NCBI GenBank assembly: GCA_035771175.1
Contig: CM069607.1
Span: 16,252,001-16,316,000, forward strand
DNA from: Paratinospora sagittata
Taxonomy: Eukaryota; Streptophyta; Magnoliopsida; Ranunculales; Menispermaceae
Direction of reading: 5' to 3'
Length of the DNA: 64,000 bases
The notes below the pieces were generated by a model. The model searched no databases. It saw only the letters and a list, made by a program, of their open reading frames with translations, and was not told the origin of the DNA. A program made the position numbers and the translations under genes. Numbering within the stretch: position 1 is the first letter of the stretch; each line of letters begins with the position of its first letter. Positions 1-10,165 of this stretch are shown here, piece by piece.

Positions 1-1025
1 TTGTAAACCTCTCAATTCTACAATAATTTCATGTCATAATCTCCCTTTTCCAACCTAGAAAACCATCTCTCGAGTGCCACCTTCCAAGTCTAACTTCATT
101 CGATTTGTGATCAAGAAACCGAAAGCATTAAGTATATGAAATCATGAATAAACTATACAAATTTCATTGATAATAAACTAAATCTAAAATTAAACCATAA
201 TATTCAAGTTAGGATCCATCTCTTCTCTAGAAAATAGAAGTTAGTTCATAATGATGGAGAAGAAAATACAAAATGAGATAGAAAACATCAAAATCCTCTA
301 TACAATGTGCTAGAAATACTGTAGATCTTCGATCCGCCTCGCTTCCGAAACCAATCTCCATCTCCACAGCAACCTTGCCGTCTTCCTTCCTTCTCCAATC
401 TCTTCCCCTCAAAAAACCCTAAAAAAATGATATATAATATGCCTTACTTCGCCTCAGACTTGAATTGTCAAAATTGCCCAAATACAAGGATGAAAAATCC
501 AAAAATGCATGGTAGCGCTGCAGCGCTCCAAGGCTCACTTAAAACACTGATTTTCAGTATTCTGGGCGTTGCTTGTCCAACCTTCCTTCTTGCGCACTTC
601 CTTGTATACTTATTGCACATGTTCTTGGCCACTTTTCTTCATCGTTTTAACCTCATTTCACCACACTTTGAAGCTCTTATTCACCTACAAAACATCACAC
701 AAAAGCAAGTAAATCCATCATATTAATCACATGCTAAAACTCGAAATGCAACTATGTACTAAAAATGCAACATGAAACGTGATAACATTATAATGGCACT
801 AATAATTTTAGGAAAAATTTTTAAAAATCATATTTATTTTCCTAAACTAACCTAATGCATTTTATTCATGAAAACAACTAAAATTAACCTCTAAAACACA
901 CAAAAACACTAAAATGAACCTAAGACACAAAATATGCAACATATGCCAAAAACACCTAGAAATTGGGAAAATGCTTCTAAAAAACTAATAAAAATCCTAC
1001 AAATTACCACGTATAAAACTCAACT
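1..1025. other. unassigned AT-rich DNA, no gene seen
   Basis: No coding region can be supported here. The open frame at 427-726 has no recognisable domain and is followed by A/T-rich sequence dense in stops. At about 1026 the sequence changes abruptly to the middle of a copia integrase, so this stretch ends at a truncation or insertion breakpoint. It may be part of another repeat, but I cannot name it. Confidence 0.5.
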
Positions 1026-2667
1026 TATCAATGTGGGAAAATATTTTTGGGCTGAAGCCATTAACACTACTTGTTATACCATGAATAGAGTGATGGTAGG
1101 AGAAAATTGAACAAAACTCCATATGAACTTTGGAAGGGTAGACTCCTAACATTCAACATTTGAGAGTCTTTGGTAGTAAATTCTTTATTCTTAATGACAA
1201 AGACAACTTAGATAAGTTTGATCCTAAATCAGACTTAGGCATATTTTTAGGATATTCTTCTCACAATAGAGCTTATAAGGTTTTCAATAAAACCTCTAGA
1301 ATTGTAGAAGAATCTATTCATATGGGTCCGATCCTAGAATAGCATTAGAAAAGAATATTGAGAAGGTTACAATAGATGATGATGATGATGAAGATGACGA
1401 ATTAACTAAAAAGACTAAAACTCAAGGAACTAGTGAACAACAAAATGTCCAACCAGTTGTGGAACCTCCTAAGAATAATAGGCTACTTCTAAATCATCCT
1501 AGAGTTCAAATCATAGATGATCCAACCATAGGAGTTTCCACTAGGGCCTCTCATGCTAAAGATCAAGGGCATATAGCCTTTGCCTCCCAAATAAAACCAT
1601 CTAAGGTAGAGGAAGCTTTAGAAGATGAACACTGGACCTTAATTATGCAAGAGGAGTTGGGACACTTCACTAGAAACAAAGTATGGGATCTCATTTCTAA
1701 ACCTGAACATCGAGGAGTAATTAGAACAAAATGGGTTTTGAGGAATAAGAAAGATGAAAATGGTGTCATAGTCTGAAACAAGGCAAGATTAGTAGTTCAA
1801 GGATATAATCAAGAAGAAGGAATTGACTATGAAGAAGTCTTTGCTCCTGTAGCAAGACTGGAAGCAATTTGAATGCTATTAGCTTATGCTTACTTCAAAG
1901 GGTTTCCATTGTATCAAATGGACGAGAAAAGTGCATTCCTAAATGGTTTAATTAATGAAGAGGTTTATGTTAAACAACCCCGGGTTTTAAGGATTGTCAT
2001 AAACCTAATCATGTCTATAGACTTAGGAAAGCCTTGTATGGGTTAAAACAGGCTCCTAGAGCATTGTATGATAGACTTAGCACCTTCTTACGAGATCCTA
2101 AGTTTAAGAAAGGAACCTTAGATCCAACCTTGTTCATCAAAGTCAAAGATAATGATATGTTATTGGTGCAAATCTATGTTGATGACATTGTCTTTGGGGC
2201 TTCAAAAAAAACCTTGTGTGAAGAATTCTCTTCTATCATGACAAGTGAGTTTGAAATGAGTATGATGGGAGAATTGAACTACTTCCTTGGTTTGCAAATC
2301 AAGCAGATGAAAAATGGTACATTCTTAAACCAGTAGAAGTATGCAAGGGACATGATCAAGAAATTCAAGATTGAGAACTTGAAAACCATTGATACTCCTT
2401 GCAGTTCATCCATCAAGATGCATAAGGATGAGACAGGAAAATTAGTCGATCCTAAGTTATATAAAGGGATGATAGGAAGCTTGTTGTATCTAACAGCAAG
2501 CAGACCCGATGTAATGTTTAGCGTATGCCTTTGTGCTAGATTTCAGGCTAATGCTAAGGAATCCCATCTCAAGTGTGAAAACGAATCTTCTAATGCTAAG
2601 GAATCCCATCTCAAGTGTGTAAAATGAAACTTCTGATACATTAGTGGTACATTAAACATGGGAATCT
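1026..2667 (+). pseudogene. SIRE-like Ty1/copia pol, integrase C-terminus to reverse transcriptase (part 1)
   Basis: Decayed polyprotein of a Ty1/copia retrotransposon. It opens mid-domain with the integrase C-terminal part (FWAEAINTTCYTMNRV near 1047, then KTPYELWKG and FGSKFF...FLGYSS near 1160-1260). The linker and the reverse transcriptase follow (WVLRNKKDENG near 1731, KSAFLNG near 1930, YGLKQAPRA near 2037, catalytic YVDD at 2175-2186, FLGLQIKQ near 2290). Coding resumes after an interruption at 3812. Several in-frame stops (for example 1340-1342, the TGA near 1774, 2334-2336) and frameshifts make it dead. Gag, protease and most of integrase are missing to the left of the breakpoint at about 1026. 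The env-like ORF and LTR downstream point to the SIRE/Maximus lineage; that assignment is inferred from layout. Confidence 0.9.
2550..2627 (+). repeat. in-frame 42-bp tandem duplication inside the copia pol
   Basis: The block starting AATGCTAAGGAATCCCATCT at 2550 is repeated from 2592, duplicating 14 codons (NAKESHLK...) in the region linking reverse transcriptase to RNase H. The unit is a multiple of three, so the frame is kept. The second copy is cut short after the shared part and continues with the normal pol sequence. Confidence 0.8.
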
Positions 2668-3806
2668 TGTCACGACGCCGCTGACGTCCTGACCGTCATA
2701 GTTCTGTTCACATCGTCACGTGTAAAATCAGTCATACTACCATTTTACTACCTTCAACAGGTATTTTACTAAGGTTTTACACGTTCACGAAGGTCACGAA
2801 AGTAAATTTTACTCAAAATCATATATTTAGTTACTAAAAATATCAAATCATATCCAAAAATCACAATCTTAGCATCAAAACGTCCGAAATTCAGTTCTCT
2901 ACGATTCTATGATCTCAAACCGGAGTTTCACTGGATTCTAATTCTATTTTATTCACTGAAAATAATCATAGTACTGTTTACATCACTGTTCACATCACTG
3001 TTTATTGGAAACATGGATAATTTTTATTAAAATTGTCAAACGGTCTCCAAAAATCATGAAATTAGCATCGATGTACTCACAACAGTTCATTCTACCATTC
3101 TATAGCCTTAAACTGGAGTTTCATTTGGTTTTAATATGATTCGAAATGTCTCAAATATCAAATCTAACTTCCAACAGCCATAAAAATTCCAAATGAACAA
3201 ATAAATGAAATCTAACCACATATTCGGGGCTTTTATCGTTTAGGGAGTGTTTTTCCACCTTTCGAACAAATTTTCATTCAAGTTGAGTCAAAACCCCAAT
3301 TTTGAAAACACTATAAAACAACTCCCATAGCAAAAATTACTCCCCTAGAATCTTCATACACTAGTTAAAGATCAATTTCACGATGAAAAATAGCAAAAAT
3401 AGCTTACCGGCAAGTCAAATTTGGCCGCGAATCTGTCATTTCCCTTTTGTTCTTTCCTTTCTCTTTCTCTTTCTCTTTCTCTTTCTCTTTTTTCTTTCTT
3501 TTCGTCCTCAACAACTTCTTTTAATTTTTTTTTCATAGGAGTATTGTTCCGTGAACAGTACCCGCAAATGAACAGTAATTTATTTTTTATTTTTATTTTT
3601 TTCTTCTACTTCACTCAATTCACATGAGAAATACACGTATTATAAATCGATTTCTATTTAAAATCACATTCCAGACTCACTTATGACATTTTCAAGTTCA
3701 TTTGTCACATGTACACATGACTTTAAAGGTACTTATACGTGTATTATACTCTTCAGTGTGCGTATAAGTCAACCAAAGATATTGATTAAAAGCACGGGGT
3801 GTTACA
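2668..3806 (-). mobile_element. solo LTR, probably Ty3/gypsy, inserted in the copia pol
   Basis: A 1139-bp insertion starting TGTCACGACGCC and ending GGGGTGTTACA, flanked by the exact 5-bp duplication AATCT (2663-2667 and 3807-3811). Removing it rejoins the copia frame (GTLNMG before, LWYPRG after). Read on the minus strand it begins TGTAACACCCCGTGC and ends CGTCGTGACA, the usual gypsy LTR form. There is no internal region, so it is a solo LTR left by LTR-LTR recombination. It contains a CTTTCT-rich tract at 3455-3500. Confidence 0.88.
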
Positions 3807-3811
3807 AATCT

Positions 3812-4331
3812 GGTACCCTAGAGGTGAATCATTCGATCTAAGAACCTATGTTGATTTCGACTGTGCGGGAAGTCTTATTGATCGAAAGAGAACTTCGGGA
3901 TTTTGTCACTTTTTGGGTGATTCACTGATTTCATTGTTTAGCAAGAAGCAAAATTTAGTGGCATGATCCACGGCTGAGGCTGAGTATGTTGCAACCGAAA
4001 GTTGTTACGCTTAAGTGCTATACATGAGACAACAACTCTCCGATTATCAGATTCATATTCCATGTGCTGAGATATTGCTGAGATATTTAGTGATAACACT
4101 AGCGCTATCAACATCTCAACGAATCCAGTTTTACATTCAAGAACAAAGCACATAGAGATTCAACATCATTTTCTTTGTGATCATGTGCAAAAAGGCGATG
4201 TGAAGTTAACTCACATTGCTACAAAGGATTAATTGGCTGATATATTTACCAAGCCATTGCCAAAAGACCAATTTGCACACATTAGGCGAGAATTAGGCAT
4301 GTTTGGTGAGTCCAACTTGCCCAATTCATGA
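3812..4331 (+). pseudogene. SIRE-like Ty1/copia pol, RNase H and C-terminus (part 2)
   Basis: Continuation of the pol broken at 2667. It shows the copia RNase H signature: TYVDFDCAGSLIDRKRTSG near 3850, then SLFSKKQN, AEAEYVATES near 3970, an SRTKHIEIQHHF-type stretch near 4138, and the terminal ADIFTKPLPKDQFAHIR near 4240. In-frame stops interrupt it (for example TGA before STAEAEY and TAA near 4230). The terminal TGA at 4329-4331 is probably the original pol stop. Confidence 0.88.
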
Positions 4332-4943
4332 TTATTGATGACTAGTTTTGACTTTACATCAGTTAATCATCAATGATTGGAAGGTAGAAATCAAAAAATT
4401 TGGAGTAGATTGTTCACATTTCTCCAAATCTCAGTTTTCTTGAAACGCATTTCTTATCTGCCCTTGGCAGATTTCCTGCAGTTCTGCAAAATTCGAGTAG
4501 AAATGTGTTTCCTCTTAGGAAACGTGTTTCCATGTGCAGCAACAGAACGTAAGTACTGTTCTAGGGTTTTTTTTCACTTTGGCCACCACCTCTCTTCTCT
4601 TTTCTCCTCCGAACCACCTCCATTTTCTATCCCTTCTAACCATTCCTAATGCGTTTTAAACTCAAAATCTTACTGTTTTAACGTCAAAATCTTTGTTTTT
4701 CACCTCAAATCTATCAAATTTCCAATCAAACACCTTAGAACCAACCTCATTTACCCCTAACTTTTGACACGTGTTTCCATCCTCGTTTCTTATCTGTTTT
4801 CTATGAAATTCACCTTGTTTTTTAGCTAATCACACCCTTTCTCCCTTTTTCTCATTAGTTTTTCCTTATTACCTTCCGCTTATGTATTTCATTCTCCCTA
4901 AACCCCTCAAGTAACACTTTTTGAACACCAAGTGTTTGACAAA
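4332..4943 (+). other. untranslated spacer between pol and env-like ORF of the SIRE-like element
   Basis: No coding signal. It contains imperfect copies of the GAAACGCGTTTC-type palindrome (for example near 4433 and 4498-4540) that also fills the U3 of this element's 3' LTR at 20155-20480, tying the spacer to the same element. The rest is T-rich and pyrimidine-rich. Confidence 0.5.
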
Positions 4944-6267
4944 ATGTCTCCAAGACAAAAATTGCCTACCCGCTTCATCAAACGACGTCTCAAGGTCGAA
5001 GAACCTTTGACACATCCCCCCACACCTTCAAGAACCTCTCCACAACCTCCTAACCCACCTTGGCAAGCTCGAACATCATGAGCATCTTCACGACCAACCG
5101 CCCAAGAACCCACACCACCTAGTGACCCAGCACCTTCTCTTTCATCACCCTAACTTCCACCTAACCAACCAAATCTGGCTCAACCCGAAGTTGACCTGGA
5201 TGATCAACTGCCCCAACCTAAGACCAAGAAAAAAACCCTCTAGTGAATTCAACCTCTATTCGATTCGAGAGCCATTTCCCCATCAATTCACGTTGATTTC
5301 AAAGACTTTGAGCGCATTGACAATCCCATTAGAGATGTTCTTTGAGATATAGGATGGAGCTTCTTTGTTGTCCTTGATGCTCCCATTTACCCTAATTTAG
5401 TTTGAGTATTTTACTCACCAAATGGAATATAAATGGGTCTCCCATATCCGTCAATGGGTTCATTCTAAAGTTCAACCTACCGATTAAGGCACTCATTATG
5501 CTCAACCCGAAGCTAGAGATGCAATTAAGGATGATGTCGAGGAAGTAGGGGGAGTTGCTTCAGTTGGTCCTCCTTCAGAGCCTATTCCAAACGACCCTCA
5601 CCAAGATGTTGATGATACCAACATTTCTACATTGAGCTCACTTACTACTCTTATTTGTCTCTTGAATGAGATGAAAGAGCAACATGCACAGTCCTTCCCC
5701 TCCGTTGAGAAGAAATTGGATGATCTTGATGCTAGAATGCGAACTTAAGAGAATGACTTGAAGGAAGTCTAAGATATGCTTACTGTTATGAAAGAGCATC
5801 ATGAACCGCGACAGTCTGTTAATGATTATCACTTACAGATGGATGATATTTTTCCTTTTGGAGAGTCAGTTCGTGTGTCCTCTTCGATATTTCATCAGCC
5901 TGCTTCTCCCATTCATGATGATCCGTTCATGCCTGTTAATCGTTAGGCACCCGTTACGAGTACACCTCCTCAGGATGATCCTCTTGATTTGGCGTTTGTT
6001 CCGTTCAATTATCGTCTGCCAGCGAAGCCTCCTTTACCTCATTCTGGGAGTACACAGATCATTCATTCCAGTAGTACTACACCTTTACTCCAGTCCCTGT
6101 GCTCCTCAACGGCAATGGTTGTGCATTCGAGCACTACGGAGAGTTTACCTCCAACCGCTACCGCATCATCGAATCGACTCCCGCATGGTCCATTATCCCC
6201 GATGGATGATTTATTCTTGGACTTCAAATCGTTTCCTCCTTTGTCGAATTCTCCGACACGCCAATAA
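4944..6267 (+). pseudogene. env-like / plant-transposon-protein-like ORF of the SIRE-like element
   Basis: An accessory ORF between pol and the 3' LTR, where SIRE-type copia elements carry an env-like gene. The start is ATG 4944 (MSPRQKLPTRFIKRR), followed by a proline-rich segment. In another frame near 5260-5410 there is a block resembling the putative plant transposon protein family: FDSRAIS, GWSFFVVLDAPIYPNLV, then FYSP. A possible coiled coil follows (NEMKEQ...EKKLDDLDARM, 5660-5760), then a Ser/Pro/Thr-rich tail ending at TAA 6265-6267. At least one frameshift and several stops (TGA near 5079, TAA near 5147, 5746, 5770, TAG near 5943) disable it. No convincing transmembrane helix or signal peptide was seen, so the env label rests on position only. 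Confidence 0.6.
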
Positions 6268-6569
6268 CCCACCTTTTTGATATTTCAAAAGGGGGAAAAG
6301 ATTAATCAGTGAGATAGGCCAGATAGTTAGGTAGAGTACATAGTACTAAATATGACATATTTTTGTTACTGTGTGCTATTTTGAATGATGTTGATCCTTA
6401 ATACATGCTCATATGATTTTCATGATTTGACTTATACATGACATGACATTTTTAGACTATTTATATGTGTTATATTGATTGATTGATGATTACACTATCT
6501 ACATTGCACATTAATGAACATCATGTTTTTTGCTTCAATCAGGCTTATATTGAACTTCTTTGAAATCAT

Positions 6570-6582
6570 AAAAAAGGGGGAG
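6570..6582 (+). other. polypurine tract of the SIRE-like copia element
   Basis: AAAAAAGGGGGAG lies immediately upstream of the 3' LTR start. It is the plus-strand priming site used in reverse transcription. Confidence 0.75.
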
Positions 6583-6590
6583 ATTGTTGT

Positions 6591-6652
6591 TGTAATGACC
6601 CTCACCCTTGTATATTTTGATAATTACAAACAACATTCCACTGAATACTAAT
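6591..6652 (+). mobile_element. 3' LTR of the SIRE-like element, left piece
   Basis: Begins TGTAATGACCC (the exact first base is ambiguous between 6585, 6588 and 6591) and contains TTTTGATAATTACAAACAA. The same core occurs near the start of the SIRE-type LTR at 29443. The LTR is broken at 6652 by a reverse solo LTR and resumes at 19753. Confidence 0.7.
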
Positions 6653-7562
6653 TGTTAGCCTAGATACACGTCCAAGAAGGGGGTAAATTGGACAGTTGCA
6701 AGTTTTTCTACCTTTCAAAATAAAGTATAAAAAATTTAAAGAACAAGTAAAGGCAAAGGCAAGAGAAGGAACATAGCGATTTAACGTGGTTCAGCAAAAT
6801 CCACCTACATTCACGACTTGGTCGCCTTTGACCAAGATTTTCCAAACCCAACCACTAATGGATCTTACTTCAAGGGTGGGGATCAAAACTTGTTACAAAA
6901 CCACTCACTTCCCGGTGTGATAGCAACGTCTGTCGAGCCTAAGCACTTTTCTCACAGCTCACTAGTGATACACAGATCACTTGTTATAGATACAGTACAG
7001 CAAGCATGAGAGTAAAATGTAGAACAAGAACAAGTAGCTTGAAGAAGTTCTTCTTACCAAGAACTCTTGTACTTACAACCTTTTCCTATGATCGTCCTAC
7101 TGAAACCCGACAAATAGAATATGAAATGAAGATCAGTTGCTAAAGAGGTTACCACCATATGAGGCAAACCCTTGTTAAAAAACGTTGGGATTTTATGATG
7201 AAAATCAGAGTATATGCAGCGCACAAATCAAATCTTTCAAAGTTTCAAATCACTTGTGAGCACTTGAAAATTTGTGAGTTTGAATGATAAATTAAGTTTC
7301 AAAAACGTTTTGTGCTCATAAGTTTCAGAATAAGCAAACCCCTTTAATTAAATAAAACAACAATTCTCTATTTTGAAATCTAGGGTTTTTACAAACCAAT
7401 CACATTTGAGTATTCAAATTTTCGTTTCTGCTTTTCAGATCATTTTTCGTTAGTTAGATTTGCAAATAAACGTTGGAAATCCTAAAAAAATGGTGTTACA
7501 CGAAAGAGGAAAGAAACAATACACTCAATGTTCAAAAACCCAAACTTATCAGTTTTCGCTAA

Positions 7563-7985
7563 CAGGGTTGGTATAACGCCCTATAAAGTCCAATAGTGCA
7601 TTGTAGCACTTACAGCACAGCTAAGCAATTTGAACTATTCTACCTCTATAGCGGGCTATATTCTTTGTAATAGCGTGATTTGTCAAAAACTCGAGAGTTG
7701 GGTTTCTCCGTGACAACTCTTTAAAGCGTTGTGGTAGCCCATAGAGGGTTATTGCTTAAGTTACTAAAAAATAGAATTTTTATCAGAAAACCAATAGCGG
7801 GTTATTCAAGTCAATAGCGAGCTATAACTTAAGCTATGAAAAGTTGGGAATTTCTGAGATGGATCAATAGCGCGCTATAGAAAGGTATAGCGGGCTATAA
7901 CATAAATAGACAAAAACTTTGAAATTCCCAAATATGGGAACAGCAGGCTATAAGACTAGGTAACACGCTATAGGTCTTTTGAAAA
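7563..7985 (-). repeat. array of TATAGCGCGCTATA-type palindromes in a SIRE-like LTR
   Basis: At least seven imperfect dyads built on TATAGCGGGCTATA / ATAGCGCGCTAT lie between 7563 and 7985, in the middle of the reverse solo LTR. The two other SIRE-like LTRs in the window carry different palindromes in the equivalent place. They may be protein-binding sites of the LTR promoter; this is inference. Confidence 0.7.
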
Positions 7986-8196
7986 ATCATGACTTTTTAA
8001 AATTAAAACACAAAGACACTACAACTATGTCCAAATGATTCAAACAAAATGCTTAAGAGATCAAATCATTTTGAGACTTTAAAAACCATTCTAAAGCATT
8101 TGAAAAACAATTTTATGTAATCAAGATCATTTTTAAAGAACTAGAATGACTACTCTAAAGTTAATAAAATTTCTTTTGTTGGAGAAACCAAGAATG
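7904..8196 (+). repeat. target-flank segment duplicated at 17812-18105 (copy 1)
   Basis: This ~293-bp segment, which lies outside the Tekay-like element at its left side, is repeated almost exactly just before the right LTR (17812-18105), including the terminal GAATG. See findings for the proposed tandem-duplication origin. Confidence 0.85.
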
Positions 8197-9462
8197 TGTA
8201 ATACCCTAGGTTTGCACAAAAAAAAAAATAATATTTTTCGGGCACATGCCCGAAAGTTCGGGCGCAATTTTTCCTATTTAAGGAACCCCTCTCCCTTCTC
8301 ATTTCTCACACCAAAATCACTCCTCCTTGTGATTTTCCTTCTCTCTTTCACTCATTTTGAGATTTTGTCTTATCTTTTGAGACTCTCTTTCCGAGACTCT
8401 TTGTGCGGTGCAATGCGGTTCTGCGCGTGGGAAGGCGCCAGTTTTCAAAGGAGTTTTTATTTGAAGGTGGGGAATGAAACATAGGTTTGCGTGTCTTATA
8501 ACTTTTATTAAAGTTTACATTCATATATCATTATGTCTACTATTCATTTACATTGCATTATTGCGTGTAATGTTTATACTTGTCATACTTATGCATGTAT
8601 ATTTGGAGTTCATGTATTACACTATTGTTATGCTGGATTAGTGGTCAATCTGGCTCAACCAGACTCAGTTTTGTCCTCAGTAACTTTAAATAGTGAACGG
8701 GAGGCAGCGTGCTGCTCTAGACGATTGGTATTTAAGTAGACCTCGTGTCTCACCTCTCAACTAGAGACTGATCTGGTTGGTCTTATTTGAAAGCTATCAG
8801 CTTATACAAGTAATACTGAATGTCCTAACCTTGCACGTCGTGATACCGACCCTGATAAGGATCACCAGACGTTGCCAAATCTTGTCTAAATGTTAAGTAA
8901 AGACCGGACCAGTTCAGCATTGGCATCATACATAGCACCACCTAGGGACGTATGTGGTTTATGATTCATAGAATAGTTAGAAGCAATGCTAGTTATTCAT
9001 TATATTTCTCTAAAGAGAGACGTACAATGAGAACCTGGCTACTCCTGGGGAGGGACATCTGTACGTGAATCCAGAGCATCGTTCCTAAGGAGGGACGTAC
9101 AATGAGAACCCAGCTACTCCTGGGGAGGGACATCTGTACGTGAACACGGGCGATGTACAATCATCAAAACCAATACGAGACGGTGTCATGCACACATATA
9201 TGTTGGTTTGATTATGATGCTCTGATGTGTATTTAATATATTTGATTACGAAGTTTGCTTTATTAATTGTTATATTCACGAACTATTTTACCCACTGAGC
9301 ATGTAGCTCACCTCGTTATTATCCAATTTTTCATAGGAGTAAGGTGGACTCGGTGCAGGTTTTTGGGCCAACATTTTGTACCCTCTGTATTATTCATTGG
9401 GGATTTTGGGAGAATGTTCCCTTAACTATTTCATGTACAAATATATTCTGAAATTAATGACA
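8197..9462 (+). repeat. left LTR of the Tekay-like element (3' end shortened)
   Basis: Begins TGTAATACCCTAGG, as the right LTR does at 18106, and matches it closely until about 9455. The last ~110 bp of the right LTR (from TCAGACTTTTAC to GGTGTGACA) are missing here, and the LTR ends directly in AATGACA. It contains the box CCCACTGAGC...GTAGCTCACC near 9291 that recurs in the other gypsy LTRs of this window. Confidence 0.85.
9018..9150 (+). repeat. ~75-bp tandem repeat within the Tekay LTR
   Basis: The block with ACGTACAATGAGAACC, GGCTACTCCTGGGGAGG and GACATCTGTACGTGAA occurs twice in succession, near 9018 and 9092. The same duplication is present in the right LTR (18920-19055) and, in diverged form, in the reverse copy near 57935-58075. 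It therefore predates these insertions. Confidence 0.75.
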
Positions 9463-9467
9463 TTTAA

Positions 9468-9480
9468 TGGTATCAGATAA
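9468..9480 (+). other. tRNA-iMet-type primer-binding site
   Basis: TGGTATCAGATAA follows the left LTR after a 5-bp spacer and matches the initiator-Met primer site TGGTATCAGAGC in its first ten bases. The 16-bp string ACATTTAATGGTATCA spanning it (9460-9475) is repeated exactly at 9705-9720. Confidence 0.65.
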
Positions 9481-9778
9481 GGGTTTTGAGAGGGCGAATT
9501 CAACGCATGATCAGGGGTTCTCACGATGTGAGGGTGGCGAAGCACCGGCTCTTACCTTGACATGTCCACATTGGCTTGCCACCAGTGTGGTTGGTTGTGC
9601 AGTCGAGAGGCTGGCCATAAAACTTTCTCTGAGGTACACTCATGTGCCACGGGACTTTGTAGGTCACGATCGTGGACACGCGTGAGTACTAGTGATGACC
9701 ATTAACATTTAATGGTATCACAGAATAAGGTTCACGGCCCGCCCAAGTCCAAATTAGGGGAAGAAAATTTTTATTAGA

Positions 9779-9796
9779 TATATATATCTTTAGAAC

Positions 9797-9849
<53 letters not shown>

Positions 9850-10012
9850 TATATATAGTTGACATTTATATTAAATATATATCTAGAAAGCTATATAGTT
9901 TTTATATAGTTTAGAATAAAATATATATATAGTTATGATTTATGAAAACTGTATATATAGTTATGGTTAAATATATATATATCTATATATCTATGTATAT
10001 ATGAGATATATA
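9779..10012 (+). repeat. TA/TG microsatellite in the gypsy leader
   Basis: Runs of (TA)n at 9790-9817, (TG)n at 9818-9845 and further ATATAT tracts to about 10012 lie in the leader between the primer site and accessory ORF1. No coding signal is seen. Confidence 0.85.
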
Positions 10013-10165
10013 TATCATATTACTAATGGAAAATTTGGATTAAATGATGGCATAAACATCAAGAGAAAAATAGAAAATATTGTCCAACGGACAAGGCATA
10101 AATATTAAAAATGTTAGGAAAATATTTTGTGTATTTCACAAGTTTATTTTCCTTTCAGCAAGATA

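Larger units (their letters stand above)
6653..8196 (-). mobile_element. reverse-oriented SIRE-like solo LTR, first half on the plus-strand map
   Basis: Starts TGTTAGCCTAGATAC. Its counterpart end, GGTCTAACA at 19744-19752, closes the LTR after the gypsy insertion is removed. Read on the minus strand it ends with a CCCCCTTCTTGGACG-type motif, as SIRE-like LTRs do. Its start region holds TTTTGATGATTACAAACAA (reverse complement at 19695-19714). Flanking bases CTAAT (6648-6652) and CAAAT (19753-19757) form a 4/5 target duplication. It is interrupted at 8197 by the Tekay-like element. The short open frame at 6818-7009 is not coding. Confidence 0.72.

Noticed and set aside
427..726. 99-codon open frame at the left end
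   Set aside because: No recognisable domain, unremarkable composition, in a stop-rich A/T region. Chance ORF.
3421..3627. Ser/Leu/Phe-rich ORF
   Set aside because: Translation of the CTTTCT low-complexity tract inside a solo LTR.
5801..6280. 159-codon ORF with hydrophobic composition
   Set aside because: Overlapping frame of the env-like ORF. The true frame (5989-6267 and upstream) has the coherent Ser/Pro-rich sequence.
7563..7985. CRISPR-like array
   Set aside because: Repeats are short, imperfect palindromes with irregular spacing in a retrotransposon LTR of a plant genome.
9468..9480. possible tRNA gene from the TGGTATCAGA sequences (also 30297, 45518, 59639)
   Set aside because: These are only the ~12-base primer sites next to LTRs; no cloverleaf sequence surrounds them.
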